The position numbers and the translations under genes were made by a program. From NCBI RefSeq assembly GCF_014982855.1, contig NZ_JADCKF010000009.1, positions 104,793 through 168,792 of the forward strand: 64,000 nucleotides of DNA. The letters are read 5' to 3'. The notes beneath the pieces are model-generated. The model worked only from the letters and a program-made list of their open reading frames with translations, ran no database searches and was not told where the DNA came from. This DNA comes from Pseudoflavonifractor gallinarum. Its GTDB lineage: Bacteria; Bacillota; Clostridia; Oscillospirales; Oscillospiraceae. Every line of letters starts with the position of its first letter. The stretch's first letter is position 1. This document shows positions 9,306 to 18,213 of this stretch, piece after piece.

Positions 9306-9977
9306 TTATTCTCCTCCTCCGCCCACATCCAGGTAGGTCACGCTCTTAATGCCGGGGTAGGCACGGATGCGCTCCACGGTGGCGGGTGTGATGGGTTCAT
9401 CGCTCTCGATGGTAATAATGGCGTCGCTCCCCCGGGCATTGCGGTAGAGCTGCATGGAGGCAATATTGACGTTGTAGGCCGAGAGGGTATTGCTCACAGC
9501 GGCCACCTCGCCTACGCGGTCCTCATTGCGGATAATGAGGGTGTTTTTTTCGCCGGAAAAGACGGTGCGGATGCCGTCCACGGAGGAGACCTGAATGCGC
9601 CCGCCCCCCAGAGAGGCGGCCACCACCGCGATGCGGTGCAGATCCTGGTCCATGGCACGGATCTGTACGGAATTGGGGTGGGCGTCCTTGAGCACCCCGT
9701 GCCGGAAATGGAAGGAAAGACCCGCCTCTTCCGCCAGCTCAAAGCTCTGGGGAATGCGGGGATCGTCGGGCTCCATCCCCAGCAGGCCGGCGATCAGGGC
9801 GCGGTCGGTACCGTGGCCGCTGCCGGTGGCGGCAAAGGAGCCGTGAAGGGTCAGCTCCGCGCCGATGGGCGCGCTGCCCAGCAGCTTGCGGGCGATCAGG
9901 CCGATCCGCACGGCGCCCGCTGTGTGAGAACTGGAGGGCCCCACCATGATGGGTCCCATGATGTCAAAGATCGTCAT
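9306..9977 (-). CDS. sdaAB: L-serine ammonia-lyase, iron-sulfur-dependent, beta subunit
   Basis: 223 aa. The N-terminal beta domain has GPSSSHTAGAVRIG, and a C-terminal ACT domain begins near residue 150 (LIIRNEDRVGEVAAVSNTLS), which probably senses serine. This is the two-subunit clostridial form, here ordered beta then alpha, in an operon with sdaAA. Confidence 0.96.
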   Translation of the reverse strand: MTIFDIMGPIMVGPSSSHTAGAVRIGLIARKLLGSAPIGAELTLHGSFAATGSGHGTDRALIAGLLGMEPDDPRIPQSFELAEEAGLSFHFRHGVLKDAHPNSVQIRAMDQDLHRIAVVAASLGGGRIQVSSVDGIRTVFSGEKNTLIIRNEDRVGEVAAVSNTLSAYNVNIASMQLYRNARGSDAIITIESDEPITPATVERIRAYPGIKSVTYLDVGGGGE

Positions 9978-10039
9978 ACCGTCAAAGTGCCTCCTTAATT
10001 TTGGGACGGAGCGTGCCGCCCGACTTCATGCGGGCTGGG

Positions 10040-11335
10040 TCAGTCCGCTTTTTTATTGATAAATTCCGGCCGGAACTTACTATACACGATTTTTTGTTCC
10101 TTATACAGGCCGTAATAACCGGAGAGAGTGTAGGAGATCGCGATGCAAACGGCAAAGAGCCCCATGCTCTGGCCGGTAAACATGGCGCTGCTCCCCTCGC
10201 CGAAGAGCTCCAGGGCTATGAGCAGAGAGGTGATGGGGCAGTTGGTCACGCCGCAGAACACACAGACCATACCCAGTCCCGCGCCAAAGGAGGGGGAGAG
10301 GCCCAGCAGCGGCGCCACCGTACAGCCGAAGGTGGCGCCGGTGAAGAAGACCGGTACGATTTCTCCGCCCTTGAAGCCGGCTCCCAGGGTCAGCGCGGTG
10401 AAGAGCATTTTCAGCAGAAAGGCCTCCGGGCGGGCGTGGCCCTCCACAGCGGCATGGATGATGCTCTCGCCCGCGCCGTTATAGTCGAAGGTGAAGGGGT
10501 TCCACAGCCAGACCAGCAGCGTGAGGGCAATGACCAGAAAGCCGCCCACCGCCGCCCGCAAAAAGGAATTTGGGAAAAACCGCTGGTAGAGGTGGGGAAC
10601 CGTATGCATGATGCGGCAAAAGAGAATGGAGAGCAGGGCAAACAGTACGCCCAGGACGATTACCTGGAGAAGTGCCACCGGACTCAGGTCGGGGATGCCG
10701 GTCAGTGGGAAGGCGGTGGCCGGAACGTGAAAGAGCTTGGCCACCCACAGACCCATGATGGAAGAGATAGCACAGGGGACGATGGCCGCGTAATAGAGCA
10801 CCCCCACGCTGACCACCTCCATGGCAAACATGGCCGCTGTGATGGGGGTGCCGAACAGGGCGGAGAAAGCCGCAGCCATGCCGCACATGGTGATGATACG
10901 GCTGTCCTTGTCATCCAGCTTCATCCACTGGCCCACCTTGGAGGAGATGGAGCCGCCGATCTGGAGGATGGCGCCCTCCCGGCCAGAGGAGCCGCCCACC
11001 AGGTGGGTGAGGATGGTGGAGAAAAAGACCAGCGGCGCGGTACGCAGACGAAGGGGGACATTTTCCCGTACCGCCACCAGCACAAAGTTGGTGCCCTGGT
11101 CCTTTTCCAGGCCGCACAGGCGGTAGAGGGCCACAATACAAACGCCCCCCAGCGGCAGCAATCCGATCAGCCATAGGTGGGTGGTGCGGGCAGACGTCGC
11201 CCAGAAAAAGGCATGGTAGAAAGCGGCGCTCACACAGCCTACGATCAGTCCGATCAGGCCGGAAAAGATCAGCCATTTCAGCACACTTGCCGGTTCCGCC
11301 ACCAGAGCGGAGAGCCGGTTCTTCCAGTCTTCCAT
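10040..11335 (-). CDS. CLC-family anion channel/antiporter
   Basis: 431 aa from ATG 11335, AAAGGAG upstream; the open frame to 11536 is rejected. It has about a dozen helices typical of CLC proteins. The gating-glutamate motif is GREGAILQIGG. The canonical first selectivity motif GSGIP is missing: the aligned region reads DQGTNFVLVAV. The FGTPITAAMFAMEV and GVTNCPITSLLIALELFG helices are conserved. There is no C-terminal CBS pair. As I recall, fluoride/proton antiporters of the CLC-F type also lack the GSGIP serine, so fluoride export is a real alternative to chloride. Confidence 0.88.
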   Translation of the reverse strand: MEDWKNRLSALVAEPASVLKWLIFSGLIGLIVGCVSAAFYHAFFWATSARTTHLWLIGLLPLGGVCIVALYRLCGLEKDQGTNFVLVAVRENVPLRLRTAPLVFFSTILTHLVGGSSGREGAILQIGGSISSKVGQWMKLDDKDSRIITMCGMAAAFSALFGTPITAAMFAMEVVSVGVLYYAAIVPCAISSIMGLWVAKLFHVPATAFPLTGIPDLSPVALLQVIVLGVLFALLSILFCRIMHTVPHLYQRFFPNSFLRAAVGGFLVIALTLLVWLWNPFTFDYNGAGESIIHAAVEGHARPEAFLLKMLFTALTLGAGFKGGEIVPVFFTGATFGCTVAPLLGLSPSFGAGLGMVCVFCGVTNCPITSLLIALELFGEGSSAMFTGQSMGLFAVCIAISYTLSGYYGLYKEQKIVYSKFRPEFINKKAD

Positions 11336-11423
11336 GAAACAGACTCCTTTCCTGCGCGGGTGCAGGGAGGCTTCAAATTTGCCGGAATGTGATGCTATAC
11401 CGCACAGTCTGTCAGTTGCCCTC

Positions 11424-11429
11424 ATTATA
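11424..11429 (-). promoter_or_regulatory. -10 element for the CLC gene
   Basis: A TATAAT on the minus strand, about 90 bases upstream of ATG 11335. The -35 region is weak. It faces away from the CNNM/CBS promoter in the same intergenic region. Confidence 0.5.
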
Positions 11430-11490
11430 ACATAGGAGCGGGAGGAAGAAAAAGTTTTTTGCGGTTTTTCGTGGAAATATTCCTCTATTG

Positions 11491-11499
11491 TGCTATAAT
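11491..11499 (+). promoter_or_regulatory. Extended -10 promoter for the CNNM/CBS gene
   Basis: TGCTATAAT is an extended -10 box with no convincing -35. It predicts a transcript start near 11506 and a leader of about 170 bases before the TTG start at 11677. Confidence 0.6.
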
Positions 11500-11513
11500 G
11501 GTACCGATTGAAT

Positions 11514-11642
11514 AGACTGCAGCATAGGTTGCCCATGTGTGAAAGGGCCTATGATTCGATAAAGAGATGTCCTTTCCGAAAGGGGGAGGACCGCAGTCTG
11601 TGCAGAGCGCAGCGTTTCCGATTCGAGGGGGAGATGCTGCGC
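11514..11642 (+). ncRNA. Structured 5' leader, riboswitch-like, upstream of the CNNM/CBS gene
   Basis: Several nested perfect pairings are visible. AGACTGC (11514-11520) pairs with GCAGTCT (11593-11599) and encloses two hairpins: CATAGG/CCTATG (11523-11528 with 11548-11553) and GTCCT..CC/GG..AGGAC around a GAAA loop (11569-11591). This forms a three-way junction. A separate stem GCGCAGC/GCTGCGC (11607-11613 with 11636-11642) follows just before the ribosome site. I could not match it to a riboswitch class I know, including the Mg M-box or fluoride motif. Confidence 0.5.
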
Positions 11643-11676
11643 CGGTCTGATTTGAGAGAAAGAGGAGGAATCATCC

Positions 11677-12981
11677 TTGCAGCCGCCTATATGGATCAGT
11701 TTGTTGCTGGGAACTCTTTTGGCGGAAATACCCTTATCGGCCTGTTCCGCCGCACTGGATGAAGTCAGTTCAGAGAGCCTTCGCCGTCAGGCGGAGGAGG
11801 GAGAGCCGCGGGCGGTCCGGGTGCTGCGGTGCCTGACCCACCCCACCGTTTTTCTGCGGGGCGTGGCGCTGTGGCGGATGCTGTGTATGGGAACGGCAGG
11901 GGCCGCGGCCTGGAATCTGAGCGCAATCTTCTGTACAGGAGAGACCATGTGGGCGGCACAGGCCAAACGGGCAGCCGTTTTGCTGGTGGTGCTGCTGGGC
12001 TTTTATGTACTGACCTGGCTGACGCCGAGACGGGTCGCGCTGCACGATCCGCTGGGGGTATTGCGCACGCTCTGCCCCTGTCTGCTGCCCTTCGTGACGG
12101 CGGTGCGTCCCATTACCGGAGGGCTGGCCTGGGTGGTGCGGCAGATCCTGCGCCGCTTCGGCATCGACCCGGCGGCGGAGGGCGGAGCCATCTCGGAGGA
12201 GAATATCCGCCTCCTGATGGACATTGGAGAGGAACGGGGAGCCATTGACTCCACCGAAAAGGAAATGATCGAAAACGTCTTCGATTTCAACGACCTCACC
12301 GCGGAGGACGTGATGATCCACCGCACCGAGATCGTGAGCCTCTGGGTGGAGGACACGGACGAGGAGATCCTGCATACCATCGAGGAGAGCGGACTCTCCC
12401 GCTTCCCGGTCTATGACGAGGACCTGGACGATGTGATCGGCATTCTGTACAGCCGGGACTATTTCCTCAACAGCCGGAAGGAGCACCCCCTCCCCCTGCG
12501 GGAGCTGCTGCGCAAGGCCTATTTTGTGCCCGGGTCCGTGGCGGCAGGCAATCTCTTCCGGGATATGCAGAGCAAGAAGATCCATATGGCCATGGTGGTG
12601 GATGAATACGGCGGTACCTCCGGCCTCATCACCATGGAAGACCTCCTGGAGGAGATCGTGGGCAAGATCTATGACGAATTCGACCCCCAGGACGAGCAGG
12701 AGATCATCCGCTTGGAGGAAAATCTGTGGCGGGTGGCCGGTTCGGCCGAGCTGGATGACCTGGCGGAGGCGCTGGATGTGGAATTTCCGCCGGATGAGGA
12801 GGCGGAGACGCTGGGCGGCCTGGTCTTTGCCCAGCTGTCGGTCATTCCGGAGGACGGCGGCTGCCCCGTGGTGGATACCGTGGGACTGCACATTCAGGTG
12901 GAACGGCTCTCGGAGCGCCGGGTGGAGTGGGCATTGGTCTCCAAACTGCCCCCGGAGGATACCGAGGAAGAGGAAAAATAG
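11677..12981 (+). CDS. CNNM-domain / CBS-pair protein of the HlyC-CorC family
   Basis: 434 aa from a TTG start at 11677, placed 7 bases after AGGAGG. Three to four N-terminal helices form the CNNM-like domain (residues 1-150). They are followed by a CBS pair (about 190-320, with TAEDVMIHRTEIVSL and VDEYGGTSGLITMEDLLEEI) and a C-terminal CorC/HlyC transporter-associated domain (about 340-420). Related proteins are implicated in magnesium or cobalt efflux and resistance. The old 'hemolysin' name is misleading. The structured leader upstream suggests RNA-level control. Confidence 0.93.
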   Translation: MQPPIWISLLLGTLLAEIPLSACSAALDEVSSESLRRQAEEGEPRAVRVLRCLTHPTVFLRGVALWRMLCMGTAGAAAWNLSAIFCTGETMWAAQAKRAAVLLVVLLGFYVLTWLTPRRVALHDPLGVLRTLCPCLLPFVTAVRPITGGLAWVVRQILRRFGIDPAAEGGAISEENIRLLMDIGEERGAIDSTEKEMIENVFDFNDLTAEDVMIHRTEIVSLWVEDTDEEILHTIEESGLSRFPVYDEDLDDVIGILYSRDYFLNSRKEHPLPLRELLRKAYFVPGSVAAGNLFRDMQSKKIHMAMVVDEYGGTSGLITMEDLLEEIVGKIYDEFDPQDEQEIIRLEENLWRVAGSAELDDLAEALDVEFPPDEEAETLGGLVFAQLSVIPEDGGCPVVDTVGLHIQVERLSERRVEWALVSKLPPEDTEEEEK

Positions 12982-12996
12982 GATTGCAAAAAAGAG

Positions 12997-13031
12997 GGCC
13001 CCGGATGTTTTCCACATCCGGGGCCTTTTTT
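12997..13031. terminator. Bidirectional terminator
   Basis: A perfect 12-bp stem, GGCCCCGGATGT (12997-13008) with ACATCCGGGGCC (13014-13025), followed by TTTTTT. On the minus strand it is followed by CTCTTTTTTGC. It serves the rightward CNNM/CBS gene and the leftward UPF0210 gene. Confidence 0.9.
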
Positions 13032-13041
13032 GTGCAAAACT

Positions 13042-14400
13042 TTAGTTCTTCAGGCTCTGCATGGGGGCGGGGATACGGCCGCCGCGCGCCACAAAGGCAT
13101 GGCTGGAGAAGGGGTGCACCGGCATGACCGGAGCGGAGCCCAACAGTCCGCCGAACTCCACCATGTCGCCCACCTTCTTGCCGGGGGCGGGGATGATGCG
13201 CACCGCAGTGGTCTTGGAGTTGACCATGCCGATGGCGGCCTCGTCGGCGATGATGGCGGAAATGGTGTCGGAGCTGGTGTCGCCGGGTACGGCGATCATG
13301 TCCAGACCCACCGAGCAGACGCAGGTCATGGCCTCCAGCTTATCGAGGGTGAGCGCGCCGCTCTGGGCGGCCGCGATCATACCCTCGTCCTCGGATACGG
13401 GGATGAAGGCGCCGGACAGGCCGCCCACGTGGGAGGAGGCCATGACGCCGCCCTTCTTCACCGCGTCGTTGAGGAGGGCCAGAGCGGCGGTGGTGCCGTG
13501 AGTGCCGCAGGCTTCCAGGCCCATCTCCTCCAGAATACGGGCCACGCTGTCGCCGATGGCAGGGGTGGGAGCCAGGGAGAGGTCCACGATACCGAAGGGG
13601 ACCCCCAGACGGCGGCTGGCCTCCTGGGCCACCAGCTGGCCCATACGGGTGATGCGGAAGGCGGTCTTTTTGATGGTCTCGGCCACCTCATCAAAGGGCA
13701 TACCCTTGACCGACTGAAGGGCGTGATGGACCACGCCGGGGCCGGAGACGCCCACGTTGATGACACAGTCGCCCTCGCCCACGCCGTGGAAGGCGCCGGC
13801 CATAAAGGGGTTATCCTCCACCGCGTTGCAGAAGACCACCAGCTTGGCGCAGCCGAAACCGGCCTGGTCGGCGGTGAGCTCGGCGCACTCCTTGATGATC
13901 CGGCCCATGACGCCCACGGCGTTCATGTTGATGCCGGCCTTGGTGGAGCCCACGTTGACCGAGGAGCAGACATACTGCGTGCGGGCCAGAGCCTCGGGGA
14001 TGGAGGCGATGAGCTTCCGGTCGGCGGGGGTAGCGCCCTTCTGAACCAGGGCGGAGAAGCCGCCGATGAAGTTGACGCCGGTGGCCTTGGCCGCGTCATC
14101 CATGGCCACCGCGAAGGGGACATAGTCCTTGGCCTCGGAGGCCCCGGCCACCAGGGCCATGGGCGTGACCGAGATGCGCTTGTTTACAATGGGGATGCCA
14201 TATTCCCGCTCGATGTCCTCGCCGGTGGAGACCAGGCGGTCGGCATAGCGGGTGATTTTATCATAGATCTTCCGGCAGGCGATCTTGGGATCGGAGTCGG
14301 CGCAGTCCAGGAGGGAGATTCCCATGGTGATGGTGCGCACATCCAGGTGCTGCTGGTCGATCATGTGGATGGTATCCAGGATTTCGTTGGTATTGATCAT
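13042..14400 (-). CDS. UPF0210 / DUF711 ('PFL family') protein
   Basis: 452 aa, the full family length (PF05167). Recognisable segments are [17 protein letters not shown] at the N-terminus, [20 protein letters not shown], and [17 protein letters not shown]. The family name refers to a fold similarity to pyruvate-formate lyase; no glycyl radical motif is visible and the activity is unknown. It follows the ACT-domain gene by 16 bases, a pairing conserved in Firmicutes that suggests joint function. Confidence 0.93.
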   Translation of the reverse strand: MINTNEILDTIHMIDQQHLDVRTITMGISLLDCADSDPKIACRKIYDKITRYADRLVSTGEDIEREYGIPIVNKRISVTPMALVAGASEAKDYVPFAVAMDDAAKATGVNFIGGFSALVQKGATPADRKLIASIPEALARTQYVCSSVNVGSTKAGINMNAVGVMGRIIKECAELTADQAGFGCAKLVVFCNAVEDNPFMAGAFHGVGEGDCVINVGVSGPGVVHHALQSVKGMPFDEVAETIKKTAFRITRMGQLVAQEASRRLGVPFGIVDLSLAPTPAIGDSVARILEEMGLEACGTHGTTAALALLNDAVKKGGVMASSHVGGLSGAFIPVSEDEGMIAAAQSGALTLDKLEAMTCVCSVGLDMIAVPGDTSSDTISAIIADEAAIGMVNSKTTAVRIIPAPGKKVGDMVEFGGLLGSAPVMPVHPFSSHAFVARGGRIPAPMQSLKN

Positions 14401-14416
14401 GTGCCCGGCTCCCTTC

Positions 14417-14686
14417 TTAAATGCGGTGCATGGCGTTGAAGATGTCCTCGCGCTGGATGTGGATGGACAGGTTGTGCTCCTTGCCCTGGCCCTCCATCAG
14501 AGCAACCAGCTCCGCAAAGGGAAGGTCGATCTGGGCGCAGTCCACCAGCATGACCATGGTGAAGTACTCCCGCATGATGGTCTGGCTGATATCCAGAACG
14601 CTGACCTTGTGCTCCGCCAGGAGAGCGGTGACAAAAGACAGGATGCCCACGTCATCTTTTCCCAAAACAGTTACAATTGCGCGCAT
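14417..14686 (-). CDS. ACT-domain protein, UPF0237 type
   Basis: 89 aa from ATG 14686 with GGAGGA upstream; the open frame to 14836 is rejected. The whole protein is a single ACT domain ([20 protein letters not shown]), a small-molecule sensor fold that commonly binds amino acids. Its co-transcription with the UPF0210 gene implies that it regulates or partners that protein. Confidence 0.92.
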   Translation of the reverse strand: MRAIVTVLGKDDVGILSFVTALLAEHKVSVLDISQTIMREYFTMVMLVDCAQIDLPFAELVALMEGQGKEHNLSIHIQREDIFNAMHRI

Positions 14687-14864
14687 AATTTGTTTCCTCC
14701 TCAATATCTCACGCGGTCTGCGCTTTACTCTATGTCGGATCATAAGCCCATGTGAACTACGCTCTCTTTCCGGCTTCTCCAAGTAAGGAAAACAGGGAAA
14801 GGGTTTGATGGAAAAGTGTTCGGCTGTGGCGGTCACTTTCCGAAAAAAGGCTTACAGCGGGATT

Positions 14865-14894
14865 ATTATAGCATAGCATAATTTTGCTTGTAAA
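14865..14894 (-). promoter_or_regulatory. Promoter for the ACT-UPF0210 operon
   Basis: On the minus strand TTTACA (14894-14889) and TATAAT (14870-14865) are 18 bases apart, with an extended TGC before the -10. The leader would be about 170 bases. Confidence 0.65.
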
Positions 14895-14928
14895 CTGCAT
14901 TTTCTACGAAAAACATGAAAAAATAAAG

Positions 14929-14965
14929 AAAAAAATGGTGCGCACGGGAGAAATCCATGCGCACC
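14929..14965 (-). terminator. Terminator of the HPr-like gene
   Basis: The stem GGTGCGCA/TGCGCACC (14958-14965 with 14937-14944) is followed on the minus strand by ATTTTTTTC. It begins about 20 bases after the HPr-like stop. Confidence 0.8.
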
Positions 14966-14986
14966 GCTCATGTGTCTTTCTATGGA

Positions 14987-15229
14987 TTACATTTCGGAAA
15001 TGACCAGGGAGCCCAGCTCTCTGCGGAAATCGGCGCACTGGGCGTCGCTGCCATGAAACTCCACCGTGGCGGGCTGGTCCCGGTCGATGGAAAACAGGCC
15101 CATAATGGACTTGGCATTGACCACATAGCGGCCGGAACAGACATCGATCTCACACTCATGCTGATTGGCCAGATTACAGAAACGCTTTACGTCGTCCAGT
15201 GAGGGCAGGTTGATCTGAAAACGACTCAC
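14987..15229 (-). CDS. HPr-like protein lacking the phosphocarrier histidine
   Basis: 80 aa from a GTG start at 15229, nine bases after GGGGAG. The ATG at 15238 abuts that site. The size and the VNAKSIMGLFSID segment, which includes the regulatory-serine region of HPr, show the fold. The GLHARP active-site loop that carries His15 in HPr is absent; the corresponding region reads CNLANQHECEI. The protein therefore cannot be a normal PTS phosphocarrier and may be a regulatory Crh-like homologue. It is monocistronic. Confidence 0.8.
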   Translation of the reverse strand: MSRFQINLPSLDDVKRFCNLANQHECEIDVCSGRYVVNAKSIMGLFSIDRDQPATVEFHGSDAQCADFRRELGSLVISEM

Positions 15230-15430
15230 TTGTCTCATCTCCCCAATAAAATTACGGCGGCGCGGATGCAGACTCCCGCGCCTTTTTTCTTTACGCTGGG
15301 GCATCCATGCCGTATAATAAAAGGATACGGGAATCCCCGCGTGTGCTGTCGAGCTGATATTAGGATATTATACGTACTTTACGCCCAAATGACAAGATAA
15401 AATATGAAAAGATAAAGCGAAGGAGATACC

Positions 15431-16741
15431 ATGAAGATCGCCATTTATACCTTGGGCTGCAAGGTCAATCAATATGAGACCCAGGCGATGGAGGCTGAGC
15501 TCTCCGGCAGAGGGCATACCCTGGTCCCGTTTGAGGGACATGCGGACGCCTATATCATCAATACCTGTTCCGTCACGGCGGTGAGCGACAAAAAGTCCCG
15601 CCAGATCATCCGCCGGGCCCGGAAGGAAAATCCGGATGCCGTGATTGGGGTCTGCGGCTGTTATGCCCAGACCAATCCCGAGGCGGTCCGTGCGCTGGAG
15701 GTGGACCTGATCTCGGGTACCGCCGGACGCATGGCTTTTCTGGACGATCTGGAGGAACTGCTGGAGGACCGCCGGGCCGCCCGGATGGCAGGGGAAGAGC
15801 CCCGGGTGACGGTGGACAATGCCTTGCGCCGGCGCGCCTTTGAGGTCCTGCCCGCCGGCGGGCTGGAGGGGCGCACCCGCGCCATGCTGAAGGTGGAGGA
15901 CGGCTGCGTCAACTTCTGCACCTACTGTATCATTCCCTATGCCCGTGGACCCATCCGCTCCCTCTCCATCCCGGAGGCGGAGGAGCAGTGCCGCCGTCTG
16001 GGGGCGGAGGGATACCGGGAGGTGGTCCTCACCGGCATTGAGATCTCCTCCTGGGGTGCCGAGTGGAAGGACGGTCCCACCCTCATTGATCTGGTGGAGG
16101 CGGTCTGCCGTGCGCTGCCCGAGGGCACACGGGTGCGTCTGGGCAGTCTGGAGCCCCGCACCATTACGGAAGAATTCTGCCGCCGGGCCTCTGTCCTGCC
16201 CAATCTGTGTCCCCATTTCCACCTGTCCATGCAGAGCGGCTGCGACAGTGTGCTCCGGCGGATGAACCGGAAATATGATACCGCACGGTATTATGAGAGC
16301 GTACAATTACTCCGGGAATACTTTGACCGCCCCGGCATTACCACTGATCTCATTGTAGGCTTCCCCGGGGAGACCGAGGAAGAGTTTGCGCAGACCCTGG
16401 CCTTTGTGGAGAAGTGCGCCTTTTCCGCCATGCACATCTTCCCCTACTCCCGCCGCTCCGGGACGCCGGCGGCCGCCATGCCCGACCAGGTACCCAATGC
16501 GGTCAAGGAGGAGCGGGCTCACCGGGCCGGGGAGCTGGCCCGCCGTCTGGAGGCGGCCTATCTGGAGCAGTGGGTGGGGAAGTCCCTCCCTGTGCTCTTT
16601 GAGGAGGAGCGGGACGGCCTCTGGCGGGGCCACGCTCCCAACTATGTGGAGGTCCTTGCCCCGGGAGAGGGACTCCATAATGTAGAAAAAGAGGTTAAAA
16701 TTACGGATTGGAGTGAAAATCATCTGATTGGAGTGGTATAA
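15431..16741 (+). CDS. mtaB: tRNA t6A37 methylthiotransferase MtaB
   Basis: 436 aa, AGGAGA upstream of ATG. It converts N6-threonylcarbamoyladenosine-37 of tRNA to its 2-methylthio form. The UPF0004 domain (residues 1-110) has three cysteines: TLGCKVNQYE, NTCSVT and GVCGCYAQ. The radical SAM motif CVNFCTYCIIPYARGP follows near residue 157, then a C-terminal TRAM-like domain. The family is closely related to MiaB and RimO; the length and the N-terminal sequence favour MtaB. The next gene begins immediately after the stop. Confidence 0.94.
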   Translation: MKIAIYTLGCKVNQYETQAMEAELSGRGHTLVPFEGHADAYIINTCSVTAVSDKKSRQIIRRARKENPDAVIGVCGCYAQTNPEAVRALEVDLISGTAGRMAFLDDLEELLEDRRAARMAGEEPRVTVDNALRRRAFEVLPAGGLEGRTRAMLKVEDGCVNFCTYCIIPYARGPIRSLSIPEAEEQCRRLGAEGYREVVLTGIEISSWGAEWKDGPTLIDLVEAVCRALPEGTRVRLGSLEPRTITEEFCRRASVLPNLCPHFHLSMQSGCDSVLRRMNRKYDTARYYESVQLLREYFDRPGITTDLIVGFPGETEEEFAQTLAFVEKCAFSAMHIFPYSRRSGTPAAAMPDQVPNAVKEERAHRAGELARRLEAAYLEQWVGKSLPVLFEEERDGLWRGHAPNYVEVLAPGEGLHNVEKEVKITDWSENHLIGVV

Positions 16742-18166
16742 ATGAAACGGCGCGCCCTCTCTCTCAGCCTGTCCCTTCTGCTGCTGGCCGGATGTGCTCC
16801 TGCCCCGGAGCCATCCCCGACCGCTGCGCCCACGGCCAGCCAAAGTCCGGAGCCGGTCTCCTTTGATACGTTTTTAGCCGGGGTGAATGAGGCACGGCGC
16901 TCCGCCCAGGAGAGCGGGGAACCCATGGACATCTCGGCCTGGACATCGGACTTCCGGGAACAGAATAACACCTTTACCGAGGCCGAGATGGAACGGCTGC
17001 TCACCCCTCACAATCTGGAGAAGCCCCTCACACTGGAGACGGCCCGGGAGGACATCGAGACCTTTTTCACCCTCCTGCGCACCACATACGGCGCATATGA
17101 CTATTTCGGCGGGGACGAGGTGTTCGGCCCGTTGGAGGAGCAGGCCATCGCGGCGCTGGAGAGCGGGAAAGAAGAGGGGGACATCCTGTATTCCAAGGAG
17201 ATCCGGGACATCCTCTATGACGCGGTGAGTCCGGTCATCCGGGACGGACACTTTACGATTGGTAGAAAGCACCTCATCGAAGAGGTCCGGCAGGAGCCCT
17301 ACTATGTGCCGGACCAGTACATTGCTGACCCGGAGGCGGAGGGATTGGACCCGGCCTATGTGAAGCCCACCATTGGACCGGACGGCGCCATCACCTACGG
17401 CTTTTTTGCCCTGAGCCATGACGGGAGCGATCTGCCCGAGACGCTGGGTGGGTATACCCTGGACTGGCAGCCCTGCGGCATGGCCGATCTGGAGGAGCCG
17501 GAGCCTTTTGTGTTTGCTGAGCGGGCGTATGAGGGCCTGCCCATGCTGGTGTCTCGGAAGATGAGCCCTTATGAAATGCTGCCAGAGAGCGAAGCGGAGC
17601 TGGAGCGGTTTGCGTCCTGCGGCGGGGAGTATGCCGACGCGCCGGTGCTGCTCTTTGATGTGCGGCGGAATTCCGGCGGAAGCGACCGGTGGATCATGGA
17701 TTGGTTTGAGGGGTGGACCGGCCAGCCGTGCGCTTCCAGATGGGTTTTTGGACACCGGTACAGCCAGCTCTCCTGTAAGGCGTTCTCCTATCCGGAAGAA
17801 CAGATGGGGAATTGGCGTGTCGCTCAGGAGGAGGGGACCTGGGTACCCCGGGAGGGGGTCACCTTCCTGCTCACAGATAAGGGAACGGCCTCCTCCGGTG
17901 AGACGGTGGTGGAATTTCTGCACTCCGTGGAGAATGTACTGGTGGTAGGGGTCCCATCGTCAGGATGCTCGTTGGTATCAAGCAACTGGCATTTCTATCT
18001 CCCCAATACCGGGATCGAGGTGTATTTCGGCACCGGGCTGAGCTTCTGTGAAGCGATGGAGAACCGGGACGGCGTGGGGTTTCTGCCCGACCTGTGGGTG
18101 AACCCCACGGAGGCCCCGGCGGCGGTAGCCCGCCTGTGCGCCTATTACGGCTTGAACCCACAATAA
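16742..18166 (+). CDS. S41-peptidase-like lipoprotein
   Basis: 474 aa. The signal peptide ends in a lipobox (LLLLAGC), so the mature protein is probably lipid-anchored after cleavage before Cys19. A Pro/Ser/Thr-rich linker follows. The C-terminal half has VLLFDVRRNSGGSDRW, like the DxRxNxGG strand of S41/C-terminal processing peptidases, and TDKGTASSGETVVEF, where the serine after ASS fits the S41 nucleophile. No PDZ domain is evident. It is translationally adjacent to mtaB (zero spacing) but functionally unrelated to tRNA modification as far as I can see. Confidence 0.8.
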   Translation: MKRRALSLSLSLLLLAGCAPAPEPSPTAAPTASQSPEPVSFDTFLAGVNEARRSAQESGEPMDISAWTSDFREQNNTFTEAEMERLLTPHNLEKPLTLETAREDIETFFTLLRTTYGAYDYFGGDEVFGPLEEQAIAALESGKEEGDILYSKEIRDILYDAVSPVIRDGHFTIGRKHLIEEVRQEPYYVPDQYIADPEAEGLDPAYVKPTIGPDGAITYGFFALSHDGSDLPETLGGYTLDWQPCGMADLEEPEPFVFAERAYEGLPMLVSRKMSPYEMLPESEAELERFASCGGEYADAPVLLFDVRRNSGGSDRWIMDWFEGWTGQPCASRWVFGHRYSQLSCKAFSYPEEQMGNWRVAQEEGTWVPREGVTFLLTDKGTASSGETVVEFLHSVENVLVVGVPSSGCSLVSSNWHFYLPNTGIEVYFGTGLSFCEAMENRDGVGFLPDLWVNPTEAPAAVARLCAYYGLNPQ

Positions 18167-18170
18167 AACA

Positions 18171-18208
18171 GATCCCGCGGAGCTGATCAGCTCCGCGGGA
18201 TCTTTTGC
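18171..18208. terminator. Terminator, palindromic
   Basis: A perfect 32-base palindrome (18171-18202, arms of GATCCCGCGGAGCT) followed by TTTTGCTT on the plus strand. It lies between the S41-like gene and the convergent membrane gene and may serve both. Confidence 0.85.
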
Positions 18209-18213
18209 TTGAT

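Noticed and set aside
11336..11430. Fluoride riboswitch upstream of the CLC gene
   Set aside because: The conserved GGNGATGG...TTCGCC start and the downstream partner of the crcB motif are not there.
13042..14400. Pyruvate-formate lyase activity for the 'PFL family' protein
   Set aside because: The family label is historical; no glycyl-radical motif or active-site Cys-Cys pair of PFL is seen.
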